A stretch of 64,000 bases of DNA, taken from positions 41,769,979 to 41,833,978 of the forward strand of contig CM051519.1 of NCBI GenBank assembly GCA_028015205.1. Reading direction: 5' to 3'. Below the pieces are notes generated by a model. That model worked only from the letters and a program-made list of their open reading frames with translations. It did no database searches and was not told the DNA's origin. Positions 12,401 through 26,500 of this stretch are shown here, in pieces. The number at the start of each line of letters is the position of its first letter. Positions within the stretch are counted from its first letter, which is position 1. This DNA is from Mytilisepta virgata. Taxonomy: Eukaryota; Mollusca; Bivalvia; Mytilida; Mytilidae. The position numbers and the translations under genes are program-made.

Positions 12401-13930
12401 TTTCCTTGATGAATGCTTCATATTTGACGCAATAATATTTTTATTATAAATTGGTGAATTTTTATTTCTTGAACATAGATAAATTTACGCAATTTATTTA
12501 AATACTCCTCTTATATTTAAAAAGCAAAGAAAATATGTGAAGCATAGATGATTGAACTAGGTCTTTTTGAAATTTCCCTCAATGAATTTTAAAACATTCA
12601 TTAAAGAAAATTTAATATGCAATTTGTCAATGATTATGTATACAACATAAGCATATCTTCTTCCTTCATTTAAAGACTTCTGACATTGAGAAATTGTTTT
12701 ATTTGAAAACATCATGTCTCTTATATAATTGTTTGATCTTATTTATGCAAATTAAACAAAACAAGATTCTTTCACAAGGAAGCATTAAACTACATGAATG
12801 AAAACATTGATGTCACTCAGATGACCCTGACTGACATGACAACAGAAAGCATTTGGGTGGAGGTGTTGGTGTTGACAACTTTTATACTTGGTTGAAAAAG
12901 TATTGTCAAGAAATCTTCTTTGTTACTTATACAAGTACAGGGTTTCTTCAAGAAAAAAGTGTTATTCCAAACTGCACTTTAGTGTTGATGTTCGTTTTGC
13001 ATGGTTTTGCTCAATATTATTCAAATGTCAAGAAGATTTGTGGTGCATGTCTGTGGCTTACATGTAATTTTCAATATTAGTTTTGATAAACTTTGAAATT
13101 TATTATAAACATACAAAAATTGTTGACAAATTTAATTTGACTGTTTACACATCTGTCACAGAAGGCTTTATCTGACCTTTTAAAAATTGTCATATTTATT
13201 TCAACATTACAAAGAGCTTCTGTTTCCCACACATTTATAACTAGTTCATAAGATACACAGATGAAGGGTTAACTCCCAGGGGGTTAACTGTATCATTTTT
13301 AGTTTTTGATATTTATGAGAAGTATTTGACATATAGATAGGAAAAAAACATTCCCAGTTCCAATACTTTTTTTTAAAAATTCTAATTGTTTTATTGTGTT
13401 AATGTGAGGTAACTAAAAGGAGAATGATATGAAATGTTTTTGTCTTTGTATGTGACATTTTTTGTACATTATTTTTTAATGCGGGTGATGAAATGGCATG
13501 CTACATTTTGTCAAATGTTTGTCTCTTGTTGTGATTTTTTTCTTGTGTTGTTAAATTTTTCAAAGCAGTTTGTCAGTTGTGACTGAATTTGTATGGATAA
13601 AATTGTGCCATGTTAATATTAGTATGTACAAATGTATAAATGGTAATATATATAGTACAAATGTTGTGTTTAAAGAACATAAAATTCAGCACTTTGAAGT
13701 CGAGGATTAACTTGACATTACAGTTACATTTGTTATCAATCATGACATTGCTCTCTATGTATTAATAGGATGTAATCATGATTACATGGCTTATCAGAAT
13801 CATGATGTGGTTTCCATTTCATCATTTGAATTATCATGAAAAAACATTTGACTGTAAATATTTACCAAACTTTGTAAGAACTTTGAGCTTTATTTCCATT
13901 GTTATGTTGTAAAGATTATATTAAAGTGAA

Positions 13931-13936
13931 AATAAA
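13931..13936 (+). promoter_or_regulatory. Candidate distal VGLL4 poly(A) signal
   Basis: AATAAA in an A-rich context. It is the last canonical signal before the intergenic 23-bp tandem repeat begins. Confidence 0.4.
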
Positions 13937-14110
13937 TTGAAGAAACACCAATCAGTTCGTCTTTATAATATTTTTTATATAATATCAATTCTGATGCACA
14001 AAATATGCATATTTAATTGATTTATGACTCATCAGTTGTGCTATTAGCAAGGCCAAAAATGTTTGAAGCCAAAACAATAATCCAAAATGTTGATGAGCAC
14101 ATTCACATCC

Positions 14111-14275
14111 CAAAACAGTAAAAAATGTCAAGCCAAAACAGTCAAAAATGTCAAGCCAAAACGGTCAAAAAGGTCAAGCTAAAACAGTCAAAAATGTCAA
14201 GCCAAAACAGTCAAAAAGGTCAAGCCAAACCAGTCAAAAATGTCAAGCCAAAACAGTCAAAATGGTCAAGCCAAA
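14111..14275 (+). repeat. 23-bp tandem repeat, about 7 copies
   Basis: Unit TCAAGCCAAAACAGTCAAAA followed by ATG or AGG. Because 23 is not a multiple of 3, the repeat reads open in rotating frames and produces a spurious Gln/Lys/Ser-rich frame that is not a gene. Confidence 0.95.
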
Positions 14276-14468
14276 GTTATCTTAGGACAGAGCTATGTAT
14301 TACGGATGCATCCTTATTTTTCACAAGTTTAACATCATTATAATGATAAATTTTAAATATCAGTTTATATTAATTTTGAAATACATGTACTTGTAACAGA
14401 AGAAAATCAGTGGTTATCTCGATTTTTTAAGGTTGTAAAAGGATGGATTTTCCAGATGGTTTGTAAAA

Positions 14469-14559
14469 GTTATATTTCTCATTTTGTAAATTACAAATTT
14501 CAAAATGTATTTAGATACATTTTAAAATTTATAATTTACAAAATGGGAGACATAACAGT
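14469..14559. repeat. Long near-perfect palindrome
   Basis: The arm from about 14477 (TCTCATTTTGTAAATTACAA and on to AAAATGTA) pairs with the arm ending at 14550 (starting TACATTTTAAAATT, ending AAAATGGGAGA). The loop is only a few bases and the weaker outer arms extend to about 14469 and 14559. Probably a fold-back MITE. Confidence 0.75.
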
Positions 14560-17500
14560 TGTAAATGAATTAAGTGTTAAGAATGTATACTAATTCATAA
14601 TCCGGCGATATTTCTGGGATTTTTTCATTTTTTCTAAAATTAATAAAAAGACTGAATGGAGGTAAGTGAAATATGTCAATGGCACAACAAATCTCAAACA
14701 GAATATGAAAATTACAGAAAGGAATTTAGTACAGCCTTCATCATTAGTATTGTGCCCACACTGCATGACAAGTTCTTTAATACCAATCTTAAAAAGTTCA
14801 GCCATAACAAGAAAATATCTGAAAAGAGTCCCAAAAATAAATGAACAACAAAAAGAAATACAACCATTACCAAACTCTCATTGGCAAATAAAAATATTGT
14901 TCAGTTAAACTAGTTCAGTGCTCAACCATCCACATTTTACACTGAGAATGGCAGGAGAAATATGCTGAGAAAATAAAACAGAATTGTCATATTCAAGACA
15001 AACTAGACCATGATATGCCATTATTGAATGTTAGATATTAACTGACAGTAAGCTAGCAGACATTTTATATTCTTGAAGGAAGCCAAATGATGACATTATC
15101 ATGACATCAAAAACTAGAGCTTGTAAATATGTCAACAAAGAAAATAAATCATTCCAAACAATATTAACAAATCCTTTACTAGGGATTAAACAGGCCTGAA
15201 TTATATATTTTATATATCTAGTAATTGTTCTGGCCAAAATAAAAATTGTACAAACCACAGGACATTTTTGAGCTATAAGAGAAAGAGGCTTGTAGCCCCG
15301 GGGTTGTGGCATTAAAGAATTTAAAACGGAGGAAAAAATTAATTATGACAATTTACATTTAAATGTTTTCCTTCTCTTGTACCAGATATCACTTTTAATT
15401 GGTGCACATTACTTCCTTACTCTGTTGAAATTTATTTAGATTTAGGACAACACAACAGACAGTTTAAGTCATACATAAATGCATGAAAGTTATAATCAAC
15501 TTAAGAAAATTACAATACTTTTTATTACATATGTCTACAAATGGGAGATAACTCAAACAAATTTTTGGAATGCAGAAAAAGGACTATCCACATATATAAA
15601 GTCAAATTAGATTGTGCTCATTGTCCCAATGGCTTGATATGAGTTTACCTTACTGTCATTGCTTTTAGGATGTGTCATTCTCTGCTACTTGTGTGTCTAT
15701 TCAATTATACAGAATATATATGCTGTAAGAAGCACACAGGCCTTATTGCTGATCTGGTGAAATTTTAAGAAAAATGATGTATAATATGTTCATCAAAATT
15801 TTAATAAAATCCAATGGAAATTATGTACTTCTTGAATTATGGTATGGCCCATTTTGCTGTCAGTAATGGTAAAAAACCAATGTTTAAAGCAATATTGATT
15901 TTGTGTCTGTAAAAACCATATTGAGATTTGAAAAAGATCTGATTTGTTGAAAGTTTCTTGAGTTATGGCAAAAGAAACCACTTGAAGTTCCATTTTTTCC
16001 TCCATCAAGGTGACTAACTATGAAACAGACAACAGTGACCTCCATTTTGTCATAGGAAATGACATCCAAATAAGAAAACAAAAACAAAAACCACCGATAA
16101 ATGCTTGCACAAAAATTGTTTGGTGCCACCAACCATACATAAACTAATAAATGACCTTTTCAGTTGGAAAACATGGTTAGATATAAGGATTTTTGAAATC
16201 CATAAGGGATCCTTTGAACTTTCCATCGTCTAAGAGGGCCTCAATTTCAGAATTGATGGCTTGCAGTTTTTTATGTCATCCAATGAATGTTACAAATAAC
16301 ATTGCATTATTATAAACATTTCATGCTCTAAAATAAAAATTGGATGTAGAAGTCATTTTTCTTTAATTGCTAAATGGGAGGTAACTACAGATAATAATAC
16401 CTATTTCAATTGATACATTAGAACAGTGCAGTTGACTACTGGACCCCGGGACTGGACCTAAACATAGTTGCAGCCTATAAGTTATAAAAATTATAAAAGC
16501 AGAACAAAATTCTAATAGTTATTAAATGGCAACCTGTAAAATGAAGAGCTATAAGTTGGGACTTTTTCATCCTTGTGATTTCCTGCATATACCAAAAGTG
16601 TATAGATATAAAATATTATCTCTTTGTTTTATTCTGTTATTCACTTCATCTAATACACCTATAACAAGTAAATCAAAACTTATATTGAAAAATTTCAGGA
16701 AAGGGACAAAATTTCCAGAAGAGACACAAACATTTTTTGGAAAAGGAAAAAAAGGTCATAGCTAAATTGCTTACAAATCAGTACTTTTAAGAATTGACTG
16801 CATATTTATTTATCGGGGAGTGAGTCTAACGAAATAACCTCAATCACATGGTTAAAATTAAATAACTGCATAGCGAGCTATTTTTAAAGTGTGCACCTTG
16901 TGTATTGAGGTAATTTTGAGTAGATTAAAAACAAAGTTACAGTCATTCCTTATATTTGTTTAAGGTCCTACAATAGGATTCCAAGCAAAAAGAAAAATTA
17001 GTGAATATAGACGAAAAAAGTTTTATGAGGCCAAATAAAAGGCCAAGTGTTTAGAATTTCTCTACTGAGCCCAATTTTTGTGCCTACCCTAAATTTTTTA
17101 TTCACATTTTTTGTACAAGCACAGATAAAAACCACAATTTTCTCTACAAAGAAGGTATAAAGATTTAACAAACGGAAAATACTACAAACCAACTTTTATA
17201 CACATGAAACTCTAAAATACACAATTTTTTTTGCACCTGGCTTAATATCAGATTTTTAGATAATAATTTTTAAAAGGTTTAGGGAAGTCACTCTTAATTT
17301 ATGTTGTAGGGAAGTGAATTTTCCAATGGACCAAAGTCTTTACTTTTCTAAAAACTAAATTTTACTGGAATAAATAAATCTACAAATATTTCCTTGAAGT
17401 ATTTTTATGGAAAAAACAGTACTTATTTTTCATTAATGTCACTCTTCAGCAGTATAGATTGCTGACAACCCCAGAAAAGTACCGGTAACTGTCAGAATTT

Positions 17501-17816
17501 TGTCAAATTCTGTCAACAAATTTTTATCAAATAATGTCAGGAATTTCTGGAATCCTACATCAACTTACATTTTGAATTAGTTTTGTTCAGAATTCTTATA
17601 CAAGTAGATAAAGAAGACATTACTGAAATAACTTAGATCTTCAATTTTCACTTTAAATGAACAAATAATGGAAATTTCTAATGGAAATAGCTGAATGCAC
17701 CAAACTAAATTGAGTGAGGTACAAGTCGAACATGATAAACTATACCACCCATCACATGAATTTAAACAAGCAATTGAACAGCTCTTTATCTTGAAAGCCT
17801 TTGGAAAGTCAAGCAA
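14560..17816. other. Intergenic, no gene seen
   Basis: Space between the converging VGLL4 and TIMM17 genes, AT-rich on both strands. A weak inverted pair (AAATAACCTCAAT near 16830 and ATTGAGGTAATTT near 16910) may be a MITE relic. No exon with splice support. Confidence 0.5.
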
Positions 17817-17819
17817 TTA

Positions 17820-18096
17820 GGGAGCAACCTTTTGATTTTTAGGGGAAGGGGATGAAATGTTTGATCCTGCCAAATATTTTTGCTGAAATTTTGATCCTGG
17901 ATTTTCTCTTTCGTCAGCTATTATGGCATTAATTTTCATTTTCATTTAAACCTAAAATTTCCTGATTGACATTTTTTCACACCTAAAGTGATCCTGGCTG
18001 TTTATTTTGCCAAAATCCTGGTCCTGCCTTTTTATTTTAACTGTCAACCTAGACCCCCCACCCACTCCTTTCCATAAAAATCAAATGGTTGCTCCC
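17820..18096. mobile_element. Harbinger-like MITE, 277 bp
   Basis: Starts GGGAGCAACCTTTTGATTTT and ends with its near-exact reverse complement (AAAATCAAATGGTTGCTCCC). It is flanked by TTA on both sides (17817-17819 and 18097-18099), the 3-bp target size and sequence usual for PIF/Harbinger elements. No coding capacity. Family assignment is inference from ends and target duplication. Confidence 0.85.
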
Positions 18097-18099
18097 TTA

Positions 18100-19447
18100 G
18101 CCTAAAACCAAAGCTCAGCCCTTACAGAAATATCAAAAACAGCCTTTTTCTCATAGAATCTTAAGTGTTATTAATTACTTTCCATTTATTGGTACGTGCT
18201 ACATATTATTCTTGTACATGTACTGGTGTGTATAAAACATTCCAGTCTCTGTTGAAGAGTTTGTAATATTTAGATTTCACAAGCCATTCGGTATATCTAT
18301 CATGGTTAACTAGACTCATGTCTATGAATAGCAGATATGTACTGACCTTAGTATACAGTAGACTTTTTACTTTTTTCATTTAGGGTAAACTTCATTAAAT
18401 TAAAACAAAAAATAGGAGTTGAAGCTATATGTTTAGCATCGATTAGCAGTTGACCATTGAAAGATACTTATCTTAACAAAGTATGTTTCAAATTTTAAAG
18501 ATATTTTGAGCTTATCGAAGTCGACACTTTTTAAAATTTACCCGAAAATTGCTAATTTTGTGATTTCTTGTGCATATTTGATTTTTTATCAACAAGGCAA
18601 CTTAACTCCAGAACAACACCTGACTTTCATAAGGTAACAGTAGAGGAGCCTAAGGAAAAGTCAGTCTGTTGAGTCTTGTACCAGTCTTTTTAGCAACTTC
18701 AAGCTTTGATCACAAACACAAAGAACTTGGCAATATTTTGTAACCATTTTAGTAATGATAATTTAAGTTTTTTAGAATAATTATGAATATTACATTGGAA
18801 ACAATTAGAAAAATGTTTTCATGTACTTATTAATAAAGTTTCATTTTTTATGTAGAAACACTATATATAGTTTATGTGGACTAATATTATTAAAAGTTGT
18901 GGTTTTTGCATCAACAAACACACCTAGAAATAGTCCACTATAGTCTCCTAATTCTGTAGAAAGACAATGATTTTACCACATCACTGGTACATGTACTTAT
19001 TCTCTATGCATTGTCACTGGAAATAACTTTTATGTTCTAAACTATTCCAATAACTATAGTAAATCATCACAGATTTCTCTTTTAGTATTATTTACACCAG
19101 ATAGAAATCAACCTTAAGCAATTTCCAGGCCATTCTCTTTTCTGAAAAATCAGCCCTTATGAACACATACAAAATGGTCAAGAAAGTGTATCAACTTTTC
19201 ATTTATCGCACATCTTTTTAAGAGTTCTTTTAGTTTCTTTCAACACATTAATGTATACTGAATTCATTCATACTTGTAATTGGTATCTAAATGTGTTTTT
19301 TACATCTTTTTTTATCTGAATTGGCTTTAAGGCCAGAAGGGAGCACTGAAAGGGCAGGGGTGCACAGGATAGAAGGGTAGGGTGAAGCTTCCCTCTTTTT
19401 TATGCTACATGTAGATAGAACATATTATATATTTCAACTGTTATCAT
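18100..19447. other. Intergenic, no gene seen
   Basis: AT-rich sequence between the MITE and the SINE. I see no exon, RNA gene or clear repeat. Confidence 0.5.
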
Positions 19448-19460
19448 AACAAGAGGGATG

Positions 19461-19808
19461 ATGGATGAATACTGTTTAACGTCCAGTGGTAACCAGGTGC
19501 AATATCATGATGATAACATGTTAATATGACAATGAATATGATTCCTGTTTTGTACTAGACCGACACAGTGAGCCGGATTTTTAATGTGCTAGCTCTTGAG
19601 GTAACTGTCTGCATATCACCCCACTCAGACATATTATACTGACTCTGAGCCGACCAGTTGATCCTTGCTCCTACTCCTAGATGCTGCGTGCTTGGCATAC
19701 AAGCAGAAAATACCAATTTTAATGTCTTTGGCTTGGCCCGGCTGGGGATCGAACCTGCGACATTCCACACTCGAGGCGAGCATGCTACCACGAGACCACC
19801 GTGGCGGT
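19461..19808 (-). mobile_element. tRNA-derived SINE, family A, copy 1
   Basis: Read on the - strand it begins with a tRNA-like head (box A-like GGTCTCGTGGTAGCATGCTC, box B GGTTCGATCCC), followed by a body containing ACATTAAAATTGGTATTT and GAGCTAGCACATTAAAAATC. It ends ACTGGACGTTAAACAGTATT plus a CATCC-type tail. It is the same family as 31136-31497. Flanks AACAAGAG and AACATGAG may be a decayed target duplication. Confidence 0.88.
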
Positions 19809-20451
19809 ACAACATGAGATTATTGGAAGTAGAAGTAAATATAATTACAACCATATCAATGCATAAACATGTGGAATTACATCCTGGTAAGACTGGTTCC
19901 TTCTTAAAGTTGGAATGGCATATATGACATAAAAGAAGAAATGACTGGTTTTATATTTTTATATCAAGTACTCTTTTTGATGAATTTTTACAGACATGTT
20001 TTTAAAAACAATATTTAACAACAATATACAACAGAACTCACCAACTCATATGAATTCAATATAATAAGTGTTAGTAATTTACAACACTCTCATGCAGTAC
20101 TTATGTGAGTGACTGCATTAAATAAAAAAAAATGCCTATATTATATACTTATCACAAGTCATGAACATTATTTTTTAAAAAAACTTTTGGTATGAGTCTT
20201 ATAATTTTGTGGTCTATTAACATTATGAAACATTTTCAAGGACAGCTAAGACACATCATTTCTGTCAAACTTCATGCTGGAGCTAACAATGTAACACACG
20301 ACGACCTGATTTTTCTAAACAAGAGTTACAACCTGTTGGCCGGAAGGTAGGTCCAAATATCTCCAGAAAAAATGGTTTATGAAATAAATAAAATGAGTAA
20401 GACATAATGTAGTCCTGGAGATTCTTATCAGCTGTCCTACTCCTTTGATTG

Positions 20452-20528
20452 TCATTGATAATTTTGTGTTGTTCCACCAAAGATCGATACTCCTTGCGAC
20501 ATTGACCCTTCATCTGGCATGGCATTAG
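20452..20528 (-). CDS. TIMM17: TIMM17 coding exon 7 with stop
   Basis: Acceptor TTTCAG; encodes [20 protein letters not shown], then TQNYQ and TGA at 20452-20454. The variable Tim17 tail, ending in YQ as human TIMM17A does. Confidence 0.9.
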
Positions 20529-23500
20529 CTGAAACGAAATTAACATAGTTATTTTCAGTACAAAGCAGTTTAATCTCTAAATATAATTTTGATGGTTCAA
20601 TTTTTAAAATATTTACATGAAATGATATAAATGGATATAGAGTTTATGCTAATGCACATGAAAAACAAATCTTATTCATGTACAAACAGTACTTTTATTG
20701 CTGTCCTTCAATTGAAAGTCTTAAATATGAGTAGAACAAAGATTTAAGATTGGTGCAAAATACATGTATACATACTCAAAAATTTGACAACAGTCTTGAA
20801 ATATATATACATTTTGTGTATTAACAGAAACTAACTCATTATTTATAGACCTTGGTTAAATAACAATGTTTCATAAAGAAAAATAAATGTAAACTGCATT
20901 TCAAAACATAAAAATTCTTGAATTGACAAAATATTTTGTAAAATATCATTAAAAAAATTCCTTTTGTGTCATATCCATTAAAAATTTAGGTACATTTTGT
21001 GTATCTAAAAAACTTCATAATAAAAAGTGTCAAAAACTTTAATTTTATAACAAATTATATTTCTTGAAGCATAAAAATATGAACATAACACAATAAATTC
21101 TAAAACAATTAAATTTTAACAGAAATAAAAAAAATATATCCTCAAATTAGTTTCTGGTAACAACTTTATATCACCTGTAATTTTTCAAAGTAGTAAAGAT
21201 TTTTTGTCAAAAATGGAATTTTTTACTGTTTTTACTCTAAGGAATAGGTAACCAAACAAAATTCAAACTTTAAAAATGAACATAATGTTTTATCTACATA
21301 CCACTACCATGTGTATATACTATCAGTATATTTATTCTAAAAATTGTACCTTTCACTCTGTACTTCTTGTATATAAAGATAAAGAATAGGATTTCAGAAT
21401 ATTTTAAAGAAAAAGATTTATTGAGATTAACAAAATTGTTGTTTAAAAAGTTGAATTTTTTTTCCAAAATAAAAACATGATTAAAACTCAAATATTTTGC
21501 CTCATTTCTATTTTCATTCAGACTGAGAATATACATAATAGATTGTTTTATTAATAATAATTACACTATTTCCTTTACTTTACCTGCATTAAATTGTTCT
21601 GCTGAAAATCTTGTAAATAAAATACCAATTCCTTCAATCATAGCCAATAAAATTCCACCTAAAAACATATAATGAAATTATTAATTGTATTTATTTATAC
21701 AGCCTAATATTAAAACTAGGCAGAACTTTGGTGACATAAACTGTTTGACTTACTGCTCCAAATTTTTATTGAAATTTGACATGTACCACTATATCATTTT
21801 TCACATTAATAATTCATAAATGTTCATTTCTTAAGAACTGCATGACACAGCTTAACTACAGCGGTGGTTTGCCTCATCTGTTAATTTGCATCACTTTGAT
21901 AACAATCTTGAAAAATCTTTACAGTACAGGGTCAACAACGTATGCTATGGAATGCATCTCTTTTGTGTTATCTTCAAAAATTATGTTTATATTTTCTCAA
22001 TGGAGTTTCCAATCTGAAGAAAGGAATAAATATCATAAATTTAACGAAATTCATTGATGTTGCTTGTCTTAAATTATTATGAAATGAGCATTGGACAATG
22101 AACAATGATTAGAAGAAGGAAAACCAACTGTTGTTTGGTTTAGTTGCGGTTTTACACCATTTCAGCACATTTGGCTATTTCCGGATGGCCAGTTTGTATT
22201 GGTGAAGGAAGCCGGACTACCAGGAGAGAACCACCCACCTTCGGTAGGAAAATTGGCAGTCCTTGTCAATTAAGATCAGAGTCGAACACACCCTGCCACA
22301 GGTGAGATTCGAACTCACAACCTCAGTGTTGACAGGCTAGTGATCATTTTAGTCATGGCAAACTACCTAGACCACGCAGCCACTGAGGCCTCCCGAAAAC
22401 CAACTGAATTTAAGTAATCAGTGAAATAACAAATTACATACCAATAAAAGCAGATCCTAACATTGCACCATATCCATCTAAAAATAAAATATACATAAAA
22501 TTATTTCTGGTTTAAAAATCCCCTTCAGTTTTTATTTCAAATGGTTGCAAATATTTTAAATATAAGACTATAGCCCAAAATTACAAATAATATGTTTATT
22601 AAATTTGTTATAGGGATCCTGTTAATTCTCTCCACTATTGCTTACTCAACATATTTGGTAGATACAATTGCCTTAAAGTTTACTTAAGATAAAATCAAGA
22701 AACACAAAACATTTTGACAATAGGTCTCACCTATGGTGCTCAGTTAATGTGCATAGCTAAATCTTATTTCACATGGATAACATATCAATTTGTTTTATAC
22801 ATGAAAAAAAAATATTCTAATATGGGCTGCTGAAAATGTCATTAAAACAAAACCGTGGTAAAATTTACAATAAACCATGACACGTATGAAGTGACAGCAT
22901 CACAATATGTTTCGAACGCAAAAATGTCATATTATATTCAATGGAGTCGGCAATTTGAAGACGTTTTTCAATGGATTTTTCCAATTAGAATCGAAAAAAT
23001 TCATGGACCCCCATGGTTTGTGATTGATTTTACCATAGAATGGCCATATTTCTATGAATTTTACAACTACACAATTTATGTCAAAAATTCGACAGAAATT
23101 GCCACCCATGGTAAAATCTCCAACAAAGCACAGGTGTCCATGATTTCTTAAATGAAATATATGGAATAGCATAAAATCTTCATAATAGAAATGGAAGACT
23201 TACTTCTGACAGACAGGACAGCTCCTGTTAATGCACCACTTGCTATTGAATTCCATGGATCTTCTTTTTTCCTTATATAAACTAAAGAGCAGTCAATGGC
23301 TGAAAATAACCCACCCCATACTGCAAAATTTCCTGAAAAAGGAACAAAGTCTATCATTACTAATAAAAATGTTTTTAAACAAGAGGTGCCCTAGAGCCTG
23401 AATCGCTCACCTGTTATCTTTGTGTAGATCTTGCATCAATGATTATTTTTGCTATTTAATGTATAAGTCACAATATTCTCCTTAATATTGATCTGTACAG

Positions 23501-26500
23501 CTAAAATATAGAATCCTGAACTCAAATATATATGGTTGCTAGCGACTTTTTCAACGGTTGCTATGGACTTTTTCAATGGCATTGACTCTTGACCTTCCAT
23601 TTTGACTTGACAGGTAAATTGTAGGGTCCTGAACTCAAATATAGATAGTTGCTAGGGACTTTTTTATCATTGCTATGGACTTTTTCAATGACCTTGACTC
23701 TTGATCTTTCTTTTTGACTTGTACAGGTAAATTATAAGGTCCTTAACCCAAATATATATTGTTGCTAGGGACTTTGTCATCGGTTGCTATGGACTTTTTC
23801 GATGACCTGACCCTTGACACTCCATTTTACTTTTCCAGCTACCACTTAATTTATTTCAAGTTATGGCCTAAACATCTGTGACAATATATCAGACCATTAT
23901 TTTCTGTTTACATGTAAATAAACTTTCAAGGGCAAAAACTCCTATAAGGGGTCAAGTGACGATTTTGGTCATGTAGATCTTACTTTGCTGAACATTTTTG
24001 CTGTTTACAGTTTGTCTTTATCTAAAATAATATTCAAGATAACAACCAAAAACTGCAAAATTTCCTTAAAATTAACAATTCAGGGGCAATAACCCAACAA
24101 ATTGTTGACCGATTCATATGAAAATTTCATAGCAAGTATGAACATTTTTTATCCCATAAATGCTTTAGTTTTTGAGATATTACCCCTATGTTCTATTTTT
24201 AGCCATACCGGCAAGAAAATAAAACACAAACTTTATTTTATATACCCTAAGGATCATTCAGACTAAGTATGGCTGTAATTGGTACCGTGGTACAGTGGTT
24301 TAAGAGGAGAAGATGTTTGAAAAAGTTTACGACGGACAACGGACACCAAGTAATGGCAAAAGCTCACATGTCTTTCTGTTATTACTCAAATGTTTCAACA
24401 CTTTTGAAAATTTAAAGGACATTGATTGTTTTTTTTCGATAAAAACCCTAATTTTTTGACACTTGGAAATTCTTGACTCCAAACTCTTGGTCACGGGTGT
24501 ATCTGATAATGGTAAATCTATAAATGCACACTGCACAACCCAAATATTTCATTTGAGTTGCTAATAACAATTTTTAGCATACTTTGCATGATCTTTGATG
24601 AGAAAGATCTAGGGTTTTGCACACTGCATGCAACCTCACCAGAAAATTTTATAGCTATTTGTTTTATATAGTACATTACCTGCTGTGATAGGTGCTCTTT
24701 GTCGTAATGATAAATAACTCCCGGCTAAACGTCTGTAATTTCCCTGTAACGTACATAAGAATCAAATGATACTACTAATGTATCAAAACTGATATCATTC
24801 AAAATAATTCTACTTCATACTGATTCCCTGTGCATGTCTAAATATGATAAATCAAAATTTTAAATTAGTTTGTAACAAAAAACTGAAATACTTTAATCAC
24901 TTTGCTACATTTAGTGGTTTTGTTCTATATTTTCTGTTATTTACATATATGAAAATGGAAGGGTATGATTAAAAACAAACAGGTCTCCCTTCATGACCTC
25001 CGCCTACACAATTTATGTCAAATAAATGTCTATATATGATATATTATCTTTTTTAAATGTAATTTTTAATAATATATACTCCATGAAGCTTTTAGCTTTA
25101 TTTTTACACGTATAAATACAAATTTTTACATGTGAATACTCTGCCTTACACTTGGTGCATTTCTGTATCCTTTAATCCCATGAAAGACAGCTCCACCAAT
25201 AGCTCCCATAGAAAATGCTCCACCACAGTCATCTACTATTCTCCAGGGACTGAAAAGATAAAGTATATTATACCTTTCTTCTTATTTGTATGTAAAATTC
25301 ATGTCATAACAATACTATTTTATTCAAACTGTCTGAAAAGTACTATTCATCGGGGAATAGCAAAATGCTTTTGCAATATTTTTGCAGACTTTTCAGCAAC
25401 AACTTTCATTGGACATTATAGGTGTGTCAGGTTAGACTGAATGACATCTGTAATCACGTTGATGTAGTCTCATTGCGAGCGACCTTAGAGAAAACACATT
25501 TTTCTTTAAATTTTTGTTATAATAAAACAGTTATTCATCATTCATTTCGGGATAAAGCCATTTTATTTGTCCTCTTGACTATTTCCTTCTGCTTTACATC
25601 GTGAAAATAGTCAGTGTCTTGGGACAAATAAAATGGCTATATCCCTCAATACTGTTATCACATCAATTAAGGCAAAAACTAAAACCTTTACCATTTGAAC
25701 ATTCAATGACTTAAGAAATCAGCTTGAGCTATAGTTAAGGTTAATTAATTGTAGTCAGATTCCTTTGATGTCAAATGACCTGTTTTAGAATTTTCTGAGG
25801 CCATGGGACTTCACAGTCACTCTATATTAACACTTGGAAAATTGCTGATACTGTCTAGAAACAGCATTCCAGCTAGGATTAAAGAGCAGAGGGGCATTGA
25901 GGATAAGCGGCCATTTAATGGGTTTCCAGGTCTGAAACGGGCAAACAAGATCAAGTTTACCAACTTTTAAGAAATATCGATTATTCATTTATCTAATGCC
26001 CTTGTAGAGTTAGTTTCTCTGCACTATTTAATTCACTTTCAATTAATTCAGTATTGTTTATGTAGATTGAAAAAGAAATGTGTTTAATTTTATATTATAC
26101 TTATTGCTAAGGGCAGAGGGGTGCATTTAAAAAGGGACAGTGTGCTGCACCCCTCTATTTTAAGCTAGCTTGAACACTGATCAGTGTTTTTTTAATAAGA
26201 CCTGCTTGACAATTGACGAATTCATTTTGGCTGGTAAAAATTAGCAATATCAATGTTTTTCCTAAATAATACGTAAACTAATTTGCTGACAAGAAAACCT
26301 TGTAAGTTTCACTTCTCTATCTATTTGAATAATGACAGTGTTCTCCCCAGAAAGTTTGAATAGCACAGTGGTAACCTCAAACGAAACGAGAAACGTCACT
26401 CTTCAAAAAATACATGTAGTCCAAAAGAAGGGGGGTTTACTACTAAATACAAATGTGACAGTGTCAGTATGATAAATACATGCAGGGCTCACCAAACTGG

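Larger units (their letters stand above)
11770..13955 (+). other. Probable 3' UTR of VGLL4
   Basis: AT-rich sequence after the VGLL4 stop with no supported coding exon. It holds AATAAA at 12028-12033 and 13931-13936, candidate proximal and distal poly(A) signals. The distal one would give a UTR of about 2.2 kb. A decayed copy of the MITE seen at 17820 lies at about 12209-12400. The extent is inferred; no transcript data were available. Confidence 0.55.

Noticed and set aside
14125..14343. 72-codon Gln/Lys/Ser-rich frame
   Set aside because: It is a translation of a 23-bp tandem repeat, which cycles through all three frames.
22855..23151. 98-codon open frame in TIMM17 intron 4, + strand
   Set aside because: No splice support or recognisable motif, antisense within an intron. 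The composition fits chance or an old repeat.
25001..25030. 19-bp match CTACACAATTTATGTCAAA with 23074 as a repeat family
   Set aside because: No similarity extends beyond the match; it can occur by chance in AT-rich DNA.
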